A stretch of DNA of 64,000 nucleotides from Pontibacter litorisediminis (GTDB lineage: Bacteria > Bacteroidota > Bacteroidia > Cytophagales > Hymenobacteraceae): assembly GCF_029360645.1 (NCBI RefSeq), contig NZ_JARDUA010000001.1:1116001-1180000 (forward strand). Direction: 5' to 3'. The notes under the pieces were generated by a model. That model was not told the origin of the DNA, searched no databases, and worked only from the letters and a program-made list of their open reading frames with translations. Made by a program: the position numbers and the translations under genes. Positions 26,670 to 36,007 of this stretch are shown here, piece by piece; within the stretch, counting starts at the first letter, position 1; each line of letters starts with the position of its first letter.

Positions 26670-28028
26670 ATGCCAATAAAACAGAACCGCTGTACCAGCT
26701 TACTTTTATTCGTTTTTATACTTCTGCTGCTGGCCAGCTGTAGCCAACAGCAAACTTTGCGCGGCGTGTTTAAGAGCCAGACACCCCACGAGCAATATGC
26801 CGCAAAACTGAAAGATGCTAACCTGCACGAGACTGCCCTGGGCCAGCAGTGGCTGCAGGCTAGCGAACAGGCCCTGCAGGACTCGATCACCGTTACCCTG
26901 CCTTTTAAGGAAACGGGTTACTTTGCAGCCGACAAACCGCGTGCCTTAGGCTACCGCATACCCGCCCAGCGTGGCCAGCGCCTGGTCGTGAACCTGGAGG
27001 TGCAGGCACGGGAGCAGCTGCAGGTGTTTATGGATTTGTTTGAAACTGAAGATGGTAAGCCCAGTCATGTTGCCGCCGCTGATACCAGTGCCACTGCCTT
27101 TGCCTACGAGGTGAAAGAGGACCAGCCATACCTACTACGGGTGCAGCCGGAACTGTTGCGCAGCGGGCAGTACACTATTACGATACAAGCAGAGCCTACA
27201 CTTGCTTTTCCGGTGACGGGCAAAAGCAGCCGGAACATTGCCAGCATCTGGGGCGATCCGCGCGATGCCGGTGCGCGCAGCCACGAGGGCATTGATGTGT
27301 TTGCCAAACGTGGCACACCTGCCGTTGCCGCTACCGACGGGGTTGTGCGCCAGGTTACCTCCACACCCCGTGGGGGTAAGGTTGTCTGGCTCACCGACCT
27401 TAACCGCAGGCAAAGTTTATACTATGCCCACCTAGACAGCCAGCTGGTGCTGGAGGGACAGCGCGTAAAAGCAGGCGACACATTGGGGTTGATCGGCAAC
27501 ACCGGCAATGCCCGCACCACCGCCCCGCACCTGCATTTTGGCATTTACCGCTACGGCCAGGGCGCTACAAACCCGTACCCTTACGTGCACCAATCTGCTG
27601 CTTCGGTGCCTGCTGTAAAGATAAACGGTGAATTGGTGGGCCATTGGGTGCGGGTAAGCAGCCGGAACGCTAACGTGCGGCTGCAGCCAAACACTAAGTC
27701 AGGTATTTACCGCTCATTGCCACAGCACACGCCCCTACAGGTGACCGGCGGCGCCTCCAGTTGGTATCGCGTAGCCTTGCCCAATGGCAATGAGGCTTAC
27801 ATTGCCAGCAGTGTAGTGGAGCCCACCACCAAACCGGTAAAGTATGAAAAGCTAGCCTCTGATACGAACCTGCTGGACCAGGCACACCCTCTGGCCGCAG
27901 CTAAAGCCAGCTTGCCTGCCGGTACCAGTATTGCTGTACTTGGCAGCTATCAGGGGTTTGTCCTGGTACAGAATGGAGCCGGGGAGTTAGGCTGGATCAA
28001 TGCGCAGCTGACAGTGAGTGCGAAGTAG
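26670..28028 (+). CDS. M23-family metallopeptidase lipoprotein with SH3-like repeats
   Basis: A 452-residue envelope lipoprotein. The start at 26670 (MPIKQNRCTSLLLFVFILLL) precedes a lipobox LLASC; the frame is open upstream to 26544 but that part has no signal character. Residues ~85-180 form a beta-rich domain resembling a pre-peptidase domain (GQRLVVNLEVQAREQLQVF). The M23 lysostaphin-like domain follows, with zinc ligands in SHEGIDVFA (~residue 204) and HLHFGIYRYG (~residue 287). Two SH3b-like segments at the C-terminus (VRVSSRNANVRLQPNTKSG, then LPAGTSIAVLGSYQGFVLVQ) probably bind cell wall. It is a likely peptidoglycan endopeptidase. Confidence 0.88.
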   Translation: MPIKQNRCTSLLLFVFILLLLASCSQQQTLRGVFKSQTPHEQYAAKLKDANLHETALGQQWLQASEQALQDSITVTLPFKETGYFAADKPRALGYRIPAQRGQRLVVNLEVQAREQLQVFMDLFETEDGKPSHVAAADTSATAFAYEVKEDQPYLLRVQPELLRSGQYTITIQAEPTLAFPVTGKSSRNIASIWGDPRDAGARSHEGIDVFAKRGTPAVAATDGVVRQVTSTPRGGKVVWLTDLNRRQSLYYAHLDSQLVLEGQRVKAGDTLGLIGNTGNARTTAPHLHFGIYRYGQGATNPYPYVHQSAASVPAVKINGELVGHWVRVSSRNANVRLQPNTKSGIYRSLPQHTPLQVTGGASSWYRVALPNGNEAYIASSVVEPTTKPVKYEKLASDTNLLDQAHPLAAAKASLPAGTSIAVLGSYQGFVLVQNGAGELGWINAQLTVSAK

Positions 28029-28359
28029 GCGCTGCTGGTGCGCTTTCTCTTCTTTTGCAGTTCCTGTTGTTTAGAACCTCTTGGGTCGGAACAGTTCCGC
28101 ACTAAAAGCAGGTTTGGAGGGATAAGCACGGTTAAGTAGGGAAAATCAGCAGTACCGGGTCCAACCACCCCTACCCCTCCTTGACTAAGAAGGGGAGCCT
28201 GTCATTGCTGCTGCTAAAGCATGAATTTCATAGCTGCTAGAGTAGCGTCAACAAAAGCATAAACCACCCCTCAGAGCTACGCTCGTTAGCTCAAAACTCG
28301 CGTTTTGGCTAGTCCAGAGGAGGGGAATCAGTGAACGATTATCATCCTCCTGCTACCTT

Positions 28360-28510
28360 CCAAAGGGAACAATACAGAATGCCGAGGCTATCGAACTGTT
28401 CCCAGTCCTTGGGTTGAGCGCCTTGTGAGATCCGGTGCCGCGTGAGCGGCAGCGCCCTGGCGCAGGAGGGAACACAGCGCGATGCCCGAGGACGAGGCCT
28501 CCCGGCCTGG
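28360..28510 (+). ncRNA. Candidate structured RNA element in a gene-free region
   Basis: In ~150 nt there are four consecutive stems. CCAA/GGGAACA (28360-28371) pairs with TGTTCCC and TTGG (28397-28412). GCCGC-GTGA-GCGGC (28437-28450) has a GNRA-type loop. GCGCC-CT-GGCGC spans 28452-28463, and AGGCC-TCCC-GGCCT spans 28495-28508. The segment is GC-richer than its surroundings and carries no credible gene. It may be a small RNA or a multi-copy repeat; no known RNA family was recognised. Confidence 0.35.
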
Positions 28511-28647
28511 AGAGAGCCAAAGCCAGAGGTGAGACGAGCAGGTTGTAAAGCCAGGGATGAACAGCAGCTAGTAAGGACAGCTTGGTTCGGATTGCAGGAA
28601 GCAGTTGCAATAGGGAATTATAGCCAAAGTATAAAGTATGGCTTTTC

Positions 28648-28876
28648 AAGCCACTCGGATTTCAAATCCGAGGTTGTAGAAAGGCACGGGTTGCAAACCC
28701 GCACCAGCAGGGGGAAAAGACAGCGACCAAAGTATAACGGCACAAGCGGACGCTTGCGCCAGAGAAAGTCAGCAGAAGTATAAATTATAACCAAAGCAAG
28801 TATGATTTTTTAAGCCACTCGAATTACAGATCCGAGAGTATAACACGGCACGGGTTGCAAACCCGCGCCAGCGCGG
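28648..28876. repeat. Two copies of a palindromic repeat unit (REP/MITE-like)
   Basis: Copy A at 28648-28712 and copy B at 28811-28876 share the layout AAGCCACTCG...TCCGAG, spacer, then GGCACGGGTTGCAAACCCGC. Each contains two short hairpins (for A, CTCGGATTT/AAATCCGAG at 28654-28672 and CGGGTT/AACCCG at 28687-28701). A further hairpin-like CGGACGCTTGCGCC lies between them, near 28747. An inverted relative is found at ~36050-36108. The rest of 28029-28995 holds only the candidate RNA above, scattered short palindromes such as CGGAACAGTTCCG (28087-28099), and AAGTATA copies. Confidence 0.7.
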
Positions 28877-28995
28877 AAGAGGCACAACCAGAGCTATTCC
28901 TCAGAAAAACATAACCCATCACTTTCTTCCCATCCATACCCACACAGTGCCTGATAATTCCTATATTTACACTACAGACGTAAACTAAACCCCTA

Positions 28996-29904
28996 TTGCC
29001 TTTGAAGTTAGCTGCCATTGACATCGGATCGAACGCGGTGAGATGCCAGATCTCCAGCGTGCTGAACCAGAGCGGGAGAGTGTTCTTTAAGAAAGTGGAG
29101 TACGTACGCTATGCCATACGCTTTGGCGAAGATGTGTTCAACACCGGCTACATCAGCGATCCGAAGATTGGGAAATTCGTAAAGCTGCTCCAGGCTTTCC
29201 AACTGCTGATCGACGTGCATGACGTAGACCATTACATGATCTGCGCCACCTCCGCTATGCGCAATGCCTACAACGCTCCCGAAATTGTTGAGCGTGTAAA
29301 GCAGGAGTTAGACATGGATATACAGGTGATAGACGGTGAGTCGGAGGCAGAGCTTATCAACAAGGTAATCTACAATTTCCTGGATGAGCAGCGCAACTAC
29401 CTGCATATAGATGTGGGCGGGGGCAGCACCGAGTTTAATATTTACGTGAACCGGGAGAAGGTAGCTTCGCAGTCGTTCGAGCAGGGCTCTATACGGCACA
29501 TGCACGGCCGCGACTCTGAGGAACTCTGGAACCAGATGCGCCTTTGGATAGAGGCAAACGCTAAAAAGTACAGCCTCTCGCGGGCCATAGGTACGGGTGG
29601 CAACATCAACAAGATTTTTGAGATAGCCGGTAAAACACCAGGCAAGCCTATTTACCGTAAGCAGATCGAGGAAGTGGCCACTTACATTGCCAGTCTCAGC
29701 ATGGAGCAGCGCATTACGGACCTGCTCCTGAACCCCGACCGTGCCGACGTGATTGTGCCTGCCTCCGAAATATACCTCTCGGCCATGAAGTGGGCCAAGC
29801 TGGAAAGTATGATTGTGCCCGCCGTCGGCCTGAAAGACGGTATGCTGCACGCCCTCTACGAGCGTTACCACCCGGAACGCTTCGTCATCACCAGCATCAG
29901 CTAG
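28996..29904 (+). CDS. ppx: Ppx/GppA-family exopolyphosphatase
   Basis: A 302-residue phosphatase of the ASKHA fold that hydrolyses polyphosphate (or pppGpp). The N-terminal phosphate loop is AAIDIGSNAVRCQISSV, the second loop is YLHIDVGGGSTEFNIY, and ICATSAMRNAYN is the conserved activator segment. The C-terminal HD-like domain of long Ppx is absent, as in other short Ppx/GppA proteins. No ATG lies near the conserved start; TTG at 28996 (or 29002) must serve. It is convergent with ppk1 and separated from it by a hairpin, so polyphosphate synthesis and breakdown genes meet here. Confidence 0.9.
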   Translation: MPLKLAAIDIGSNAVRCQISSVLNQSGRVFFKKVEYVRYAIRFGEDVFNTGYISDPKIGKFVKLLQAFQLLIDVHDVDHYMICATSAMRNAYNAPEIVERVKQELDMDIQVIDGESEAELINKVIYNFLDEQRNYLHIDVGGGSTEFNIYVNREKVASQSFEQGSIRHMHGRDSEELWNQMRLWIEANAKKYSLSRAIGTGGNINKIFEIAGKTPGKPIYRKQIEEVATYIASLSMEQRITDLLLNPDRADVIVPASEIYLSAMKWAKLESMIVPAVGLKDGMLHALYERYHPERFVITSIS

Positions 29905-29926
29905 TCATTTATCAGTTATCAATACA

Positions 29927-29973
29927 AAAACCGGCTGCAGCCACTTCTGATGAAGTATACTGCAGCCGGTTTT
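29927..29973. terminator. Bidirectional terminator between ppx and ppk1
   Basis: A 14-bp perfect stem (29927-29940 with 29960-29973, AAAACCGGCTGCAG and complement). A-tract and T-tract flanks suit both directions. A copy of AAGTATA lies in the loop. Confidence 0.8.
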
Positions 29974-30032
29974 ACGTTTTTATTAGAGTATAACTCTTAC
30001 TGGTAAAGGTTAACCGATCGCTGCTAACCAAA

Positions 30033-32132
30033 TCAAACCAGCTCCACCTGTTCGGCAGCGCAGGCTTTGTTGTAGAACAGTTTATGTATGTCTATTACCT
30101 CCTCGCTGGCACCAGGGCGGCGCTTTACGTACGTGCCGTCTTCGCGCATGATGTAGGAGTTATAGTTATCCAGCAGGTTAAAGTACAGAATGTTGATCGC
30201 CTCCCGCTTCAGCTCTGCATTGGTGATCAGGAAGAGCGCCTCGATACGACGGTCGAAGCTGCGCACCATCATGTCGGCGCTGCCGCTGTATACTTTCGGG
30301 TCGCCGTTGTTGTGGAAGTAGTAGAGCCTGGAGTGCTCCAGGTACTCGCCCACGATACTTTTCACGGTGATGTTCTCGCTCAGGTCCTCCCGGCCTGGGC
30401 GCAGGCAGCAGATACCACGCACAATCAGCTTTATAGGCACGCCAGCCTTCGATGCCTTGTACAGTTCATCAATGATCTCCCTGTCCTCCAGCGAGTTTAT
30501 CTTCACCACAATGCCGCTCTTCAGGCCTTTTTTTGCGTTGCGCGCCTCGTGCCGGATCAGCTCCATCAGTTGGTTGCGCATGCCTTTTGGAGATGTCATC
30601 AGGTATTTGTACTCGTTCGGGCGCGAGTGGCCTGTAATTACATTGAAGAACTCTGACACGTCGTGGGCATAGATCTCGTTTGTGGTCAGCAGGCTGATAT
30701 CGGAGTAGAGCCTGGCCGTCTGCTCGTTATAGTTGCCACTGCCGATATGTACATAGCGCGTCACCTTCTCCCCTTCCTTCCGGATGATCATCATCATCTT
30801 GGTGTGCGTTTTATACTTGCTGATGCCGTAAATCACGAAGCAGCCAGCTTTCTCCAGGCGCTCCCCCTCGCGCAGGTTTCGCTCCTCGTCAAAGCGAGCC
30901 TTCACCTCAAACAGCACCGACACGTGCTTGCCGTTCTCGGCAGCCTTCAGCAGGGCCGCAGTGATGCGGCTTTGGTCGGCGAGGCGGTAAATGGTTTGCT
31001 TGATACCCAGCACCGAAGGATCCTCGGCGGCGCGCTCCAGCAGGTTCACCACCGGCTCCATGTTATTGTAAGGGTGGTGCAGCAGCACATCGTGCTCCTT
31101 CAGGTACTCGAACATGTCCACTCCCTCGCCTGGCAGGCTGAGGGGCGTTATCGGGGCAGGCTGCCTAAAGCCCTTGTCCTTAAACTGGCGGTGGTTAATG
31201 ATCTGCCACAGGCCGCGCAGGTCTATCAGGCTGTTGATTGTAAACACATTGGCGTTGTCGATCGTCCAGCGCTCCTTCAGGATCTTCATCATGAACTGCG
31301 ACGGGTTTCGCTCCACCTCCAGGCGCACCACACGGCCCTTCTTGCGCGTCTTCAGCTTCGTCTTTATCTCCTGCACAAAGTCCGCCTCCAGGTCATCCGA
31401 TTCCTCTAGGGTAAAGTCGCCGTTACGCGTAATGCGGAACAGGTTCACGGAAACGATCTCCACGTTGCGGAACAGCTTCTTTATCTTCCAGCGCACGATA
31501 TCCTCAATCGGCACAAAGATGATTTTGTCTTTGCGGTTGATCTCATAAAAGCGGGCCAGGTTCTGCGGAATCTGCACAAACGTTACACGGTCCTGCGGCT
31601 TGCCCTCGTCGGTGGTGCGGGTTACCACGCCAAAAGTCAGCAACTGGTTCATCAGCAGCGGGAAGCCGTGGTAATTATCGAACACCATGGGCGTAAGCAA
31701 CGGGTAGATGGTGTTTTTAAAGTATGAATCCGCTTTCTTCTGCTCTATCTCCGTCAGCTCGCTCACCTTCAGAATATCGAAGCCGCTTTTGCTAAACAGC
31801 GGTTTGAGCTCGTTATTGAACGTCAGGTACTGGTCGTTTACAAAACGATGGGCATAGTCGAGCAGCTTCTTGCGGAACGGGAGTTCGCGCAGTCCGGAAT
31901 AGTCCAGACGCTCCTTGCCGTAGTCGATGTAGTTATACAAGCTGCCTACCCGGATCATAAAGAACTCATCCAGGTTAGACGAGGTAATGGCCATGAACTT
32001 GAGCCTGTCGAAGACGCTCTTGTTGGCATCGCGGGCCTGGTCCAGCACACGGTAGTTAAAGCGCAACCAACTCAGGTCGCGGCTAATGTATTTACTTTTC
32101 TTTATCTGGTCAGAGACCTTACTGATAAGCAT
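30033..32132 (-). CDS. ppk1: Polyphosphate kinase 1
   Basis: Reversibly polymerises the gamma-phosphate of ATP into polyphosphate. The 699-residue length is standard. N-domain: YISRDLSWLRFNYRVLDQA and SNLDEFFMIRVGSL. The catalytic half contains HHPYNNMEPVVNLL, KARFDEERNLREGERLEKAG and YKTHTKMMMIIRKEG (the autophosphorylated His region), then GSGNYNEQTARLYSDI. The C-terminal PLD-like part has YYFHNNGDPKVYSGSADMMV and RSFDRRIEALFLI. It faces ppx (convergent) and is divergent from the DUF5996 gene across ~180 bp. Confidence 0.96.
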   Translation of the reverse strand: MLISKVSDQIKKSKYISRDLSWLRFNYRVLDQARDANKSVFDRLKFMAITSSNLDEFFMIRVGSLYNYIDYGKERLDYSGLRELPFRKKLLDYAHRFVNDQYLTFNNELKPLFSKSGFDILKVSELTEIEQKKADSYFKNTIYPLLTPMVFDNYHGFPLLMNQLLTFGVVTRTTDEGKPQDRVTFVQIPQNLARFYEINRKDKIIFVPIEDIVRWKIKKLFRNVEIVSVNLFRITRNGDFTLEESDDLEADFVQEIKTKLKTRKKGRVVRLEVERNPSQFMMKILKERWTIDNANVFTINSLIDLRGLWQIINHRQFKDKGFRQPAPITPLSLPGEGVDMFEYLKEHDVLLHHPYNNMEPVVNLLERAAEDPSVLGIKQTIYRLADQSRITAALLKAAENGKHVSVLFEVKARFDEERNLREGERLEKAGCFVIYGISKYKTHTKMMMIIRKEGEKVTRYVHIGSGNYNEQTARLYSDISLLTTNEIYAHDVSEFFNVITGHSRPNEYKYLMTSPKGMRNQLMELIRHEARNAKKGLKSGIVVKINSLEDREIIDELYKASKAGVPIKLIVRGICCLRPGREDLSENITVKSIVGEYLEHSRLYYFHNNGDPKVYSGSADMMVRSFDRRIEALFLITNAELKREAINILYFNLLDNYNSYIMREDGTYVKRRPGASEEVIDIHKLFYNKACAAEQVELV

Positions 32133-32314
32133 GTTTCCTTTCTTTTTCCGGCTTCCTGCAGCGGCAGGAGCCTATTGTACTCATAACTCCAAAATATAAG
32201 GATAAAGTATAGGTTATCCTTCATATTGCTCCTGTTTTTTGTTTGGCGGCCGGTTTCCGGTCGTACCCTACACCAAAGGCCCACGTACAAGGAAGGCAAA
32301 CAACTATAAACGCC

Positions 32315-33256
32315 ATGATCACAACCTCTGCCACCCCTCCTGTTTTGGACGAGTTTCCGCCGCTGCCGCTGGAAGACTGGGAAAGCACCAAGGATACGCT
32401 GCACCTGTACCTGCAGGTTGTCGGTAAAATCAGGTTAAAGCTGATGCCCCGCCGCAACCACTGGTGGAACGTGACACTGTACGTGAACAGCCGTGGCTTG
32501 ACCACAGGCCCTATGCCCTACAGGTTCTTCACGATGGAGTGTGCGTTCGACTTTATAGACCACCAGTTGCACCTGCGCACCAGTACCGGCGCCACCGAAA
32601 GCATTGCGCTGCAGGATGGCCTGAGCGTGGCTGTATTTTATACGCAGGTAATGAAGGCGCTGGAGGTGTTAGGTGTGCAGGTGGAGTTGCTGGCAAAACC
32701 CTACGACAACAAGAGCACCGTACCGTTTGCACAAGACCATTCCCATGCCACCTACAACCCGGAGCAGGTGCACCGGTATTGGCGGGTGCTGGTAACTGTA
32801 GACCAGGTGCTGAAGGAGTTCAGCGGCCGCTTTTATGGCAAGACCTGTCCTGTACACCTGTACTGGCACCACCTCGACCTGACTGTTACCCGGTTCTCGG
32901 GCAAACAGGTGCCGGTAAAGCCGGAAGCCAGTGTGGTAGAGAAAGACGCCTACTCGCATGAGGTGATCAGCTTCGGATTCTGGCCAGGTGATGACCAGGT
33001 GCGGTTTCCAGCCTTTTACGCCTATGCGTACCCTTCGCCTGATGGCCTGGACAAGGAGCCACTGCAACCGGAGCAGGCCAGCTGGGTAGACTCCAACGGG
33101 AGCCCCATGGCGGTGCTGAACTATGAGGAGTTGCGCCTGCTAGACAACCCACGCCAGGCCCTGCTCAACTTTTTGGAAAGCGTGTATCAGGCGGGGGCAA
33201 AGCTGGCAAAGTGGCCTATACACGAGCTGGAGGTAAAGCCACTGAGCAAGTTATAA
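32315..33256 (+). CDS. DUF5996 family protein
   Basis: A 313-residue protein of unknown function matching the DUF5996 layout: PLPLEDWESTKDTLHLYLQ at the start, KIRLKLMPRRNHWWNVTLYV, TGPMPYRFFTMECAFDFIDH, and the C-terminal GFWPGDDQVRFPAFYAYAYP. It is soluble and Trp/His-rich, with no signal peptide. The ATG at 32315 (MITTSATPPVLDEF) is chosen over the upstream in-frame codon at 32243 because the family starts here. Its neighbours (ppk1, a DEAD-box helicase) give no functional clue. Confidence 0.8.
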   Translation: MITTSATPPVLDEFPPLPLEDWESTKDTLHLYLQVVGKIRLKLMPRRNHWWNVTLYVNSRGLTTGPMPYRFFTMECAFDFIDHQLHLRTSTGATESIALQDGLSVAVFYTQVMKALEVLGVQVELLAKPYDNKSTVPFAQDHSHATYNPEQVHRYWRVLVTVDQVLKEFSGRFYGKTCPVHLYWHHLDLTVTRFSGKQVPVKPEASVVEKDAYSHEVISFGFWPGDDQVRFPAFYAYAYPSPDGLDKEPLQPEQASWVDSNGSPMAVLNYEELRLLDNPRQALLNFLESVYQAGAKLAKWPIHELEVKPLSKL

Positions 33257-33619
33257 CGCTTTGCTACAAGTATAAAAGTATAGCCCGCATCCTCCTCCTG
33301 AAGCTGCTTTTCCTGAGTGCAGGGATGAAAGCATCCCTTTTGGTAGCAACAGGTAGGGCTAAGAGACAATCGTACAAGTCAGGCTAAGTTGCTTTAGTTT
33401 TATTTGGCTGCTGCCTGCTCCTCACCAACCAGAGGCCAAGCTCCTGGCCTTCCTATAACCTAGGCTTTACTTATACTTTTTAGGGCAGGCCATAAGGTAT
33501 AGCTGGAAGGATTAACTAAAAGAAAACCTATTGGCCACACTAGAGACGCAGGTCCGGTAGTTTCTAAAGTTTAAACAGTACCTTTGCACTAAGGATATCA
33601 CCTTCTTACAAAGCAACAA
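33257..33619 (+). promoter_or_regulatory. Intergenic region with the helicase promoter box
   Basis: The 363-bp gene-free stretch opens with two adjoining AAGTATA heptamers (33269-33283 region). It has a 7-bp hairpin AGGGATG/CATCCCT at 33321-33338 followed by TTT, a possible terminator for the DUF5996 gene. At 33579-33586 there is an exact TACCTTTG -7 box, 34 bp before the helicase ATG. No clear TTTG -33 element is seen. No gene was found. Confidence 0.5.
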
Positions 33620-34762
33620 ATGTCTTTTTCATCCCTTGGCTTATCAGCTCCGCTAATCAAAGCCACAGAAGCCCAGCAGTACACTAGTCCTTACCCTATC
33701 CAGCAGGAAGCCATTCCGGCCATGCTGCAGGGCCGCGACATCCTTGGGCTGGCGCAAACCGGTTCCGGTAAAACGGCCAGTTATGTGCTGCCAATCCTGG
33801 AGAAGCTGCAGCGTGCCTCACCGAGCCAGAACAGAGCGGTACCCGTGCTGGTGCTGGTGCCCACGCGGGAGTTGGCCATACAGGTAGATGAGGTGCTGCG
33901 CTCCTTTGCCAAGGAGTTACCACGTCAGGTAAAGTCGATGGCCGTGTTTGGCGGTGTTTCCATTAACCCGCAGATGATGAAGCTACATGGTACAGATGTG
34001 CTCATCGCCACGCCGGGCCGGCTGCTCGACCTGGTGGAGCACAAGGCGGTACAGCTATCAGAAGTAAAGCTGCTGGTGTTGGATGAGGCCGATAAAATGC
34101 TGAACCTGGGTTTTAAGGAGGAAGTAGAGAAGATCTTCTCGCTGTTGCCAGCCAAACGCCAAAATGTCCTTTTCTCAGCCACGCTGCACGAGGAGGTCGC
34201 ATTTATAGTGGCCGACATGCTGCACAACCCTATAAAAATCAAGATTGAGGAAGAGGCCGTGGTGCCGGAGCTGATCAACCAAACAGCTTACCAGGTAGCC
34301 GCAGAGCGTAAAGGACCGCTGCTGCGCTACCTCATCAAGCAGGGGGATATGCAGCAAGTACTGGTGTTTGCCTCCTCTATCCGGACGGCCAACAACGTGG
34401 CGGCAAAGCTGGTGAAGAATGGCATTGAGGCAGCCGCTTTCCACGGCGACAAAAGCCAGGGAGCCAGAACGGAGGCGCTGCGCCAGTTCAAGGCCGGTAA
34501 GCTGCGCGTATTGGTGGCCACCGACTTGGCCTCCCGCGGCATCGACATAAAATTCCTACCACACGTCATCAATTACGAACTGCCGCGCTCACCCAAGGAC
34601 TATGTGCATCGTATTGGCCGCACTGGACGTGCAGAAGCCTCCGGAGAAGCTATTTCGCTAATCTCGCCGGAGGAGGAGCATCACTTTAAGGTGATTCAGA
34701 AAAAGATGGGCAAGCGCGTTCCCCTGTCGCCAACAGACGAGATTGACCTGGCGGGATTTTAA
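33620..34762 (+). CDS. DEAD-box ATP-dependent RNA helicase
   Basis: A 380-residue helicase that unwinds or remodels RNA. All core motifs are present in order: Q-motif (YPIQQEAIP), AQTGSGKT, PTREL, TPGRLLDL, DEAD (LLVLDEADKMLNLGF), SAT, then ATDLASRGIDIKFLP and HRIGRTGRAEA. It lacks the long basic C-terminal tail of many Bacteroidota RhlE homologues, so it is close to a minimal core. It is likely involved in ribosome assembly or RNA decay. A TACCTTTG box upstream gives a monocistronic unit ended by the hairpin at 34910-34967. Confidence 0.93.
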   Translation: MSFSSLGLSAPLIKATEAQQYTSPYPIQQEAIPAMLQGRDILGLAQTGSGKTASYVLPILEKLQRASPSQNRAVPVLVLVPTRELAIQVDEVLRSFAKELPRQVKSMAVFGGVSINPQMMKLHGTDVLIATPGRLLDLVEHKAVQLSEVKLLVLDEADKMLNLGFKEEVEKIFSLLPAKRQNVLFSATLHEEVAFIVADMLHNPIKIKIEEEAVVPELINQTAYQVAAERKGPLLRYLIKQGDMQQVLVFASSIRTANNVAAKLVKNGIEAAAFHGDKSQGARTEALRQFKAGKLRVLVATDLASRGIDIKFLPHVINYELPRSPKDYVHRIGRTGRAEASGEAISLISPEEEHHFKVIQKKMGKRVPLSPTDEIDLAGF

Positions 34763-34909
34763 GCAGGCAAACGTAAGCCAAAAGGCAAGTTTATACTTCT
34801 TGGTTCCGGAAGGAACCTGGTTGCAAGGAGTAGTGGCGCATGATCTTCGTCTGTCATGCTCGCCCACAAGATCCTTTCAAAGTGAAACAATGCCCTATTT
34901 AACTGGTAA

Positions 34910-34967
34910 ACAAGTATAAAAAAGAACAGGCAAGCTTTTCGGCTTGCCTGTTCTTTTTTATACTTGT
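34910..34967. terminator. Bidirectional terminator with a perfect 26-bp stem
   Basis: Arms 34910-34935 and 34942-34967 are fully complementary around the loop TTTTCG. Each arm carries the AAGTATA/TATACTT heptamer at its outer end, with an internal A6/T6 tract. It lies between the converging helicase and menB genes. Confidence 0.9.
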
Positions 34968-34975
34968 TTTTCCTG

Positions 34976-35818
34976 CTACGGAATCCACTTGATGTCCGAG
35001 AAATCCGGCTTGCGCTTTTCCAGGAACGCATTGCGGCCTTCTTTGGCCTCCTCTGTCATATAAGCCAGTCGGGTGGCCTCTCCGGCAAATACCTGCTGCC
35101 CTACCATGCCGTCGTCCGTCAGGTTAAAGGCAAACTTCAGCATCTTGATGGAGGTAGGCGACTTTGCCAGAATCTCCTGTGCCCACTGGTAGGCAGTATC
35201 CTCCAGCTCGTCGTGCGGAATCACGGCGTTCACCATGCCCATGTCGTAAGCATCCTGCGCGGAGTAGTTACGGCCCAGGAAGAAGATCTCGCGGGCGCGC
35301 TTCTGCCCCACCATTTTGGCCAGGTAAGCCGAGCCGTAGCCCCCGTCGAAGCTCGTTACATCGGCATCCGTCTGCTTAAAGATCGCGTGCTCCTTGCTGG
35401 CCAGCGTCAGGTCGCAAACCACGTGCAAGCTATGGCCACCACCTACTGCCCAACCCGGCACAACGGCGATCACCACTTTCGGCATAAAGCGAATCAGGCG
35501 CTGCACCTCCAGGATGTTCAGGCGCGGCATGCCGGCCTCATCTACATAACCCTGAAAACCACGCGCGTTTTGGTCGCCGCCGCTGCAGAAAGAGTAAACG
35601 CCGTCTTTAGTCGAGGGTCCTTCGGCAGAAAGCAGCACCACGCCAATAGACGTGTCCTCGCGGGCATCCAGGAAAGCCTCAAAAAGCTCCGCCACCGTTT
35701 TAGGACGGAAGGCATTGCGTACGTTTGGCCTGTTAAAGGCGATACGGGCCACCCCTCCCGATTTCTTATAGGTGATATCTTCGTATTCTTTTACTGTTAC
35801 CCAGTTTGCTTTGCTCAT
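34976..35818 (-). CDS. menB: 1,4-dihydroxy-2-naphthoyl-CoA synthase
   Basis: Closes the second ring in menaquinone synthesis, converting o-succinylbenzoyl-CoA to DHNA-CoA. The 280-residue crotonase-fold protein has the MenB signatures RPNVRNAFRPKTVAELFEAF, CSGGDQNARG (oxyanion loop), VVPGWAVGGGHSLHVVCDL, and the MenB-specific DADVTSFDGGYGSAYLAKMV. The C-terminus NAFLEKRKPDFSDIKWIP is typical. The ATG at 35818 (MSKANWVTVKEYEDI) is preferred to 35866, since a promoter-like sequence occupies that space. Menaquinone is the expected electron acceptor for GlpD encoded further right. Confidence 0.96.
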   Translation of the reverse strand: MSKANWVTVKEYEDITYKKSGGVARIAFNRPNVRNAFRPKTVAELFEAFLDAREDTSIGVVLLSAEGPSTKDGVYSFCSGGDQNARGFQGYVDEAGMPRLNILEVQRLIRFMPKVVIAVVPGWAVGGGHSLHVVCDLTLASKEHAIFKQTDADVTSFDGGYGSAYLAKMVGQKRAREIFFLGRNYSAQDAYDMGMVNAVIPHDELEDTAYQWAQEILAKSPTSIKMLKFAFNLTDDGMVGQQVFAGEATRLAYMTEEAKEGRNAFLEKRKPDFSDIKWIP

Positions 35819-35835
35819 ATCTTCAGATTTTTTGT

Positions 35836-35866
35836 AAAAATACGGCTTTTCGTACTTTAGTGCCAA
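35836..35866 (-). promoter_or_regulatory. Probable menB promoter
   Basis: On the minus strand, TTGGC (35866-35862), an 18-bp spacer and TATTTTTA (35843-35836) resemble the Bacteroidota -33/-7 pattern. They lie ~18 bp upstream of the chosen menB ATG. Confidence 0.4.
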
Positions 35867-36007
35867 TGCAGCGGGTGATTTGGTGGATCAGGCATGGCTG
35901 AGGCTATACATTATAACCCTAAGGTGCGGATAATCCACCCCGCCCCCAGGTGAAAGCCTCTCATGACTCTCGCTGAAGAAAAAGTTTCACAGCTCCTGCC
36001 TCTGAGC

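Noticed and set aside
28442..28783. 113-residue open frame in the 28-kb spacer
   Set aside because: It overlaps the palindromic repeats and the hairpin-rich element, has no signal peptide or domain, and has a composition unlike its neighbours; the region is better read as non-coding.
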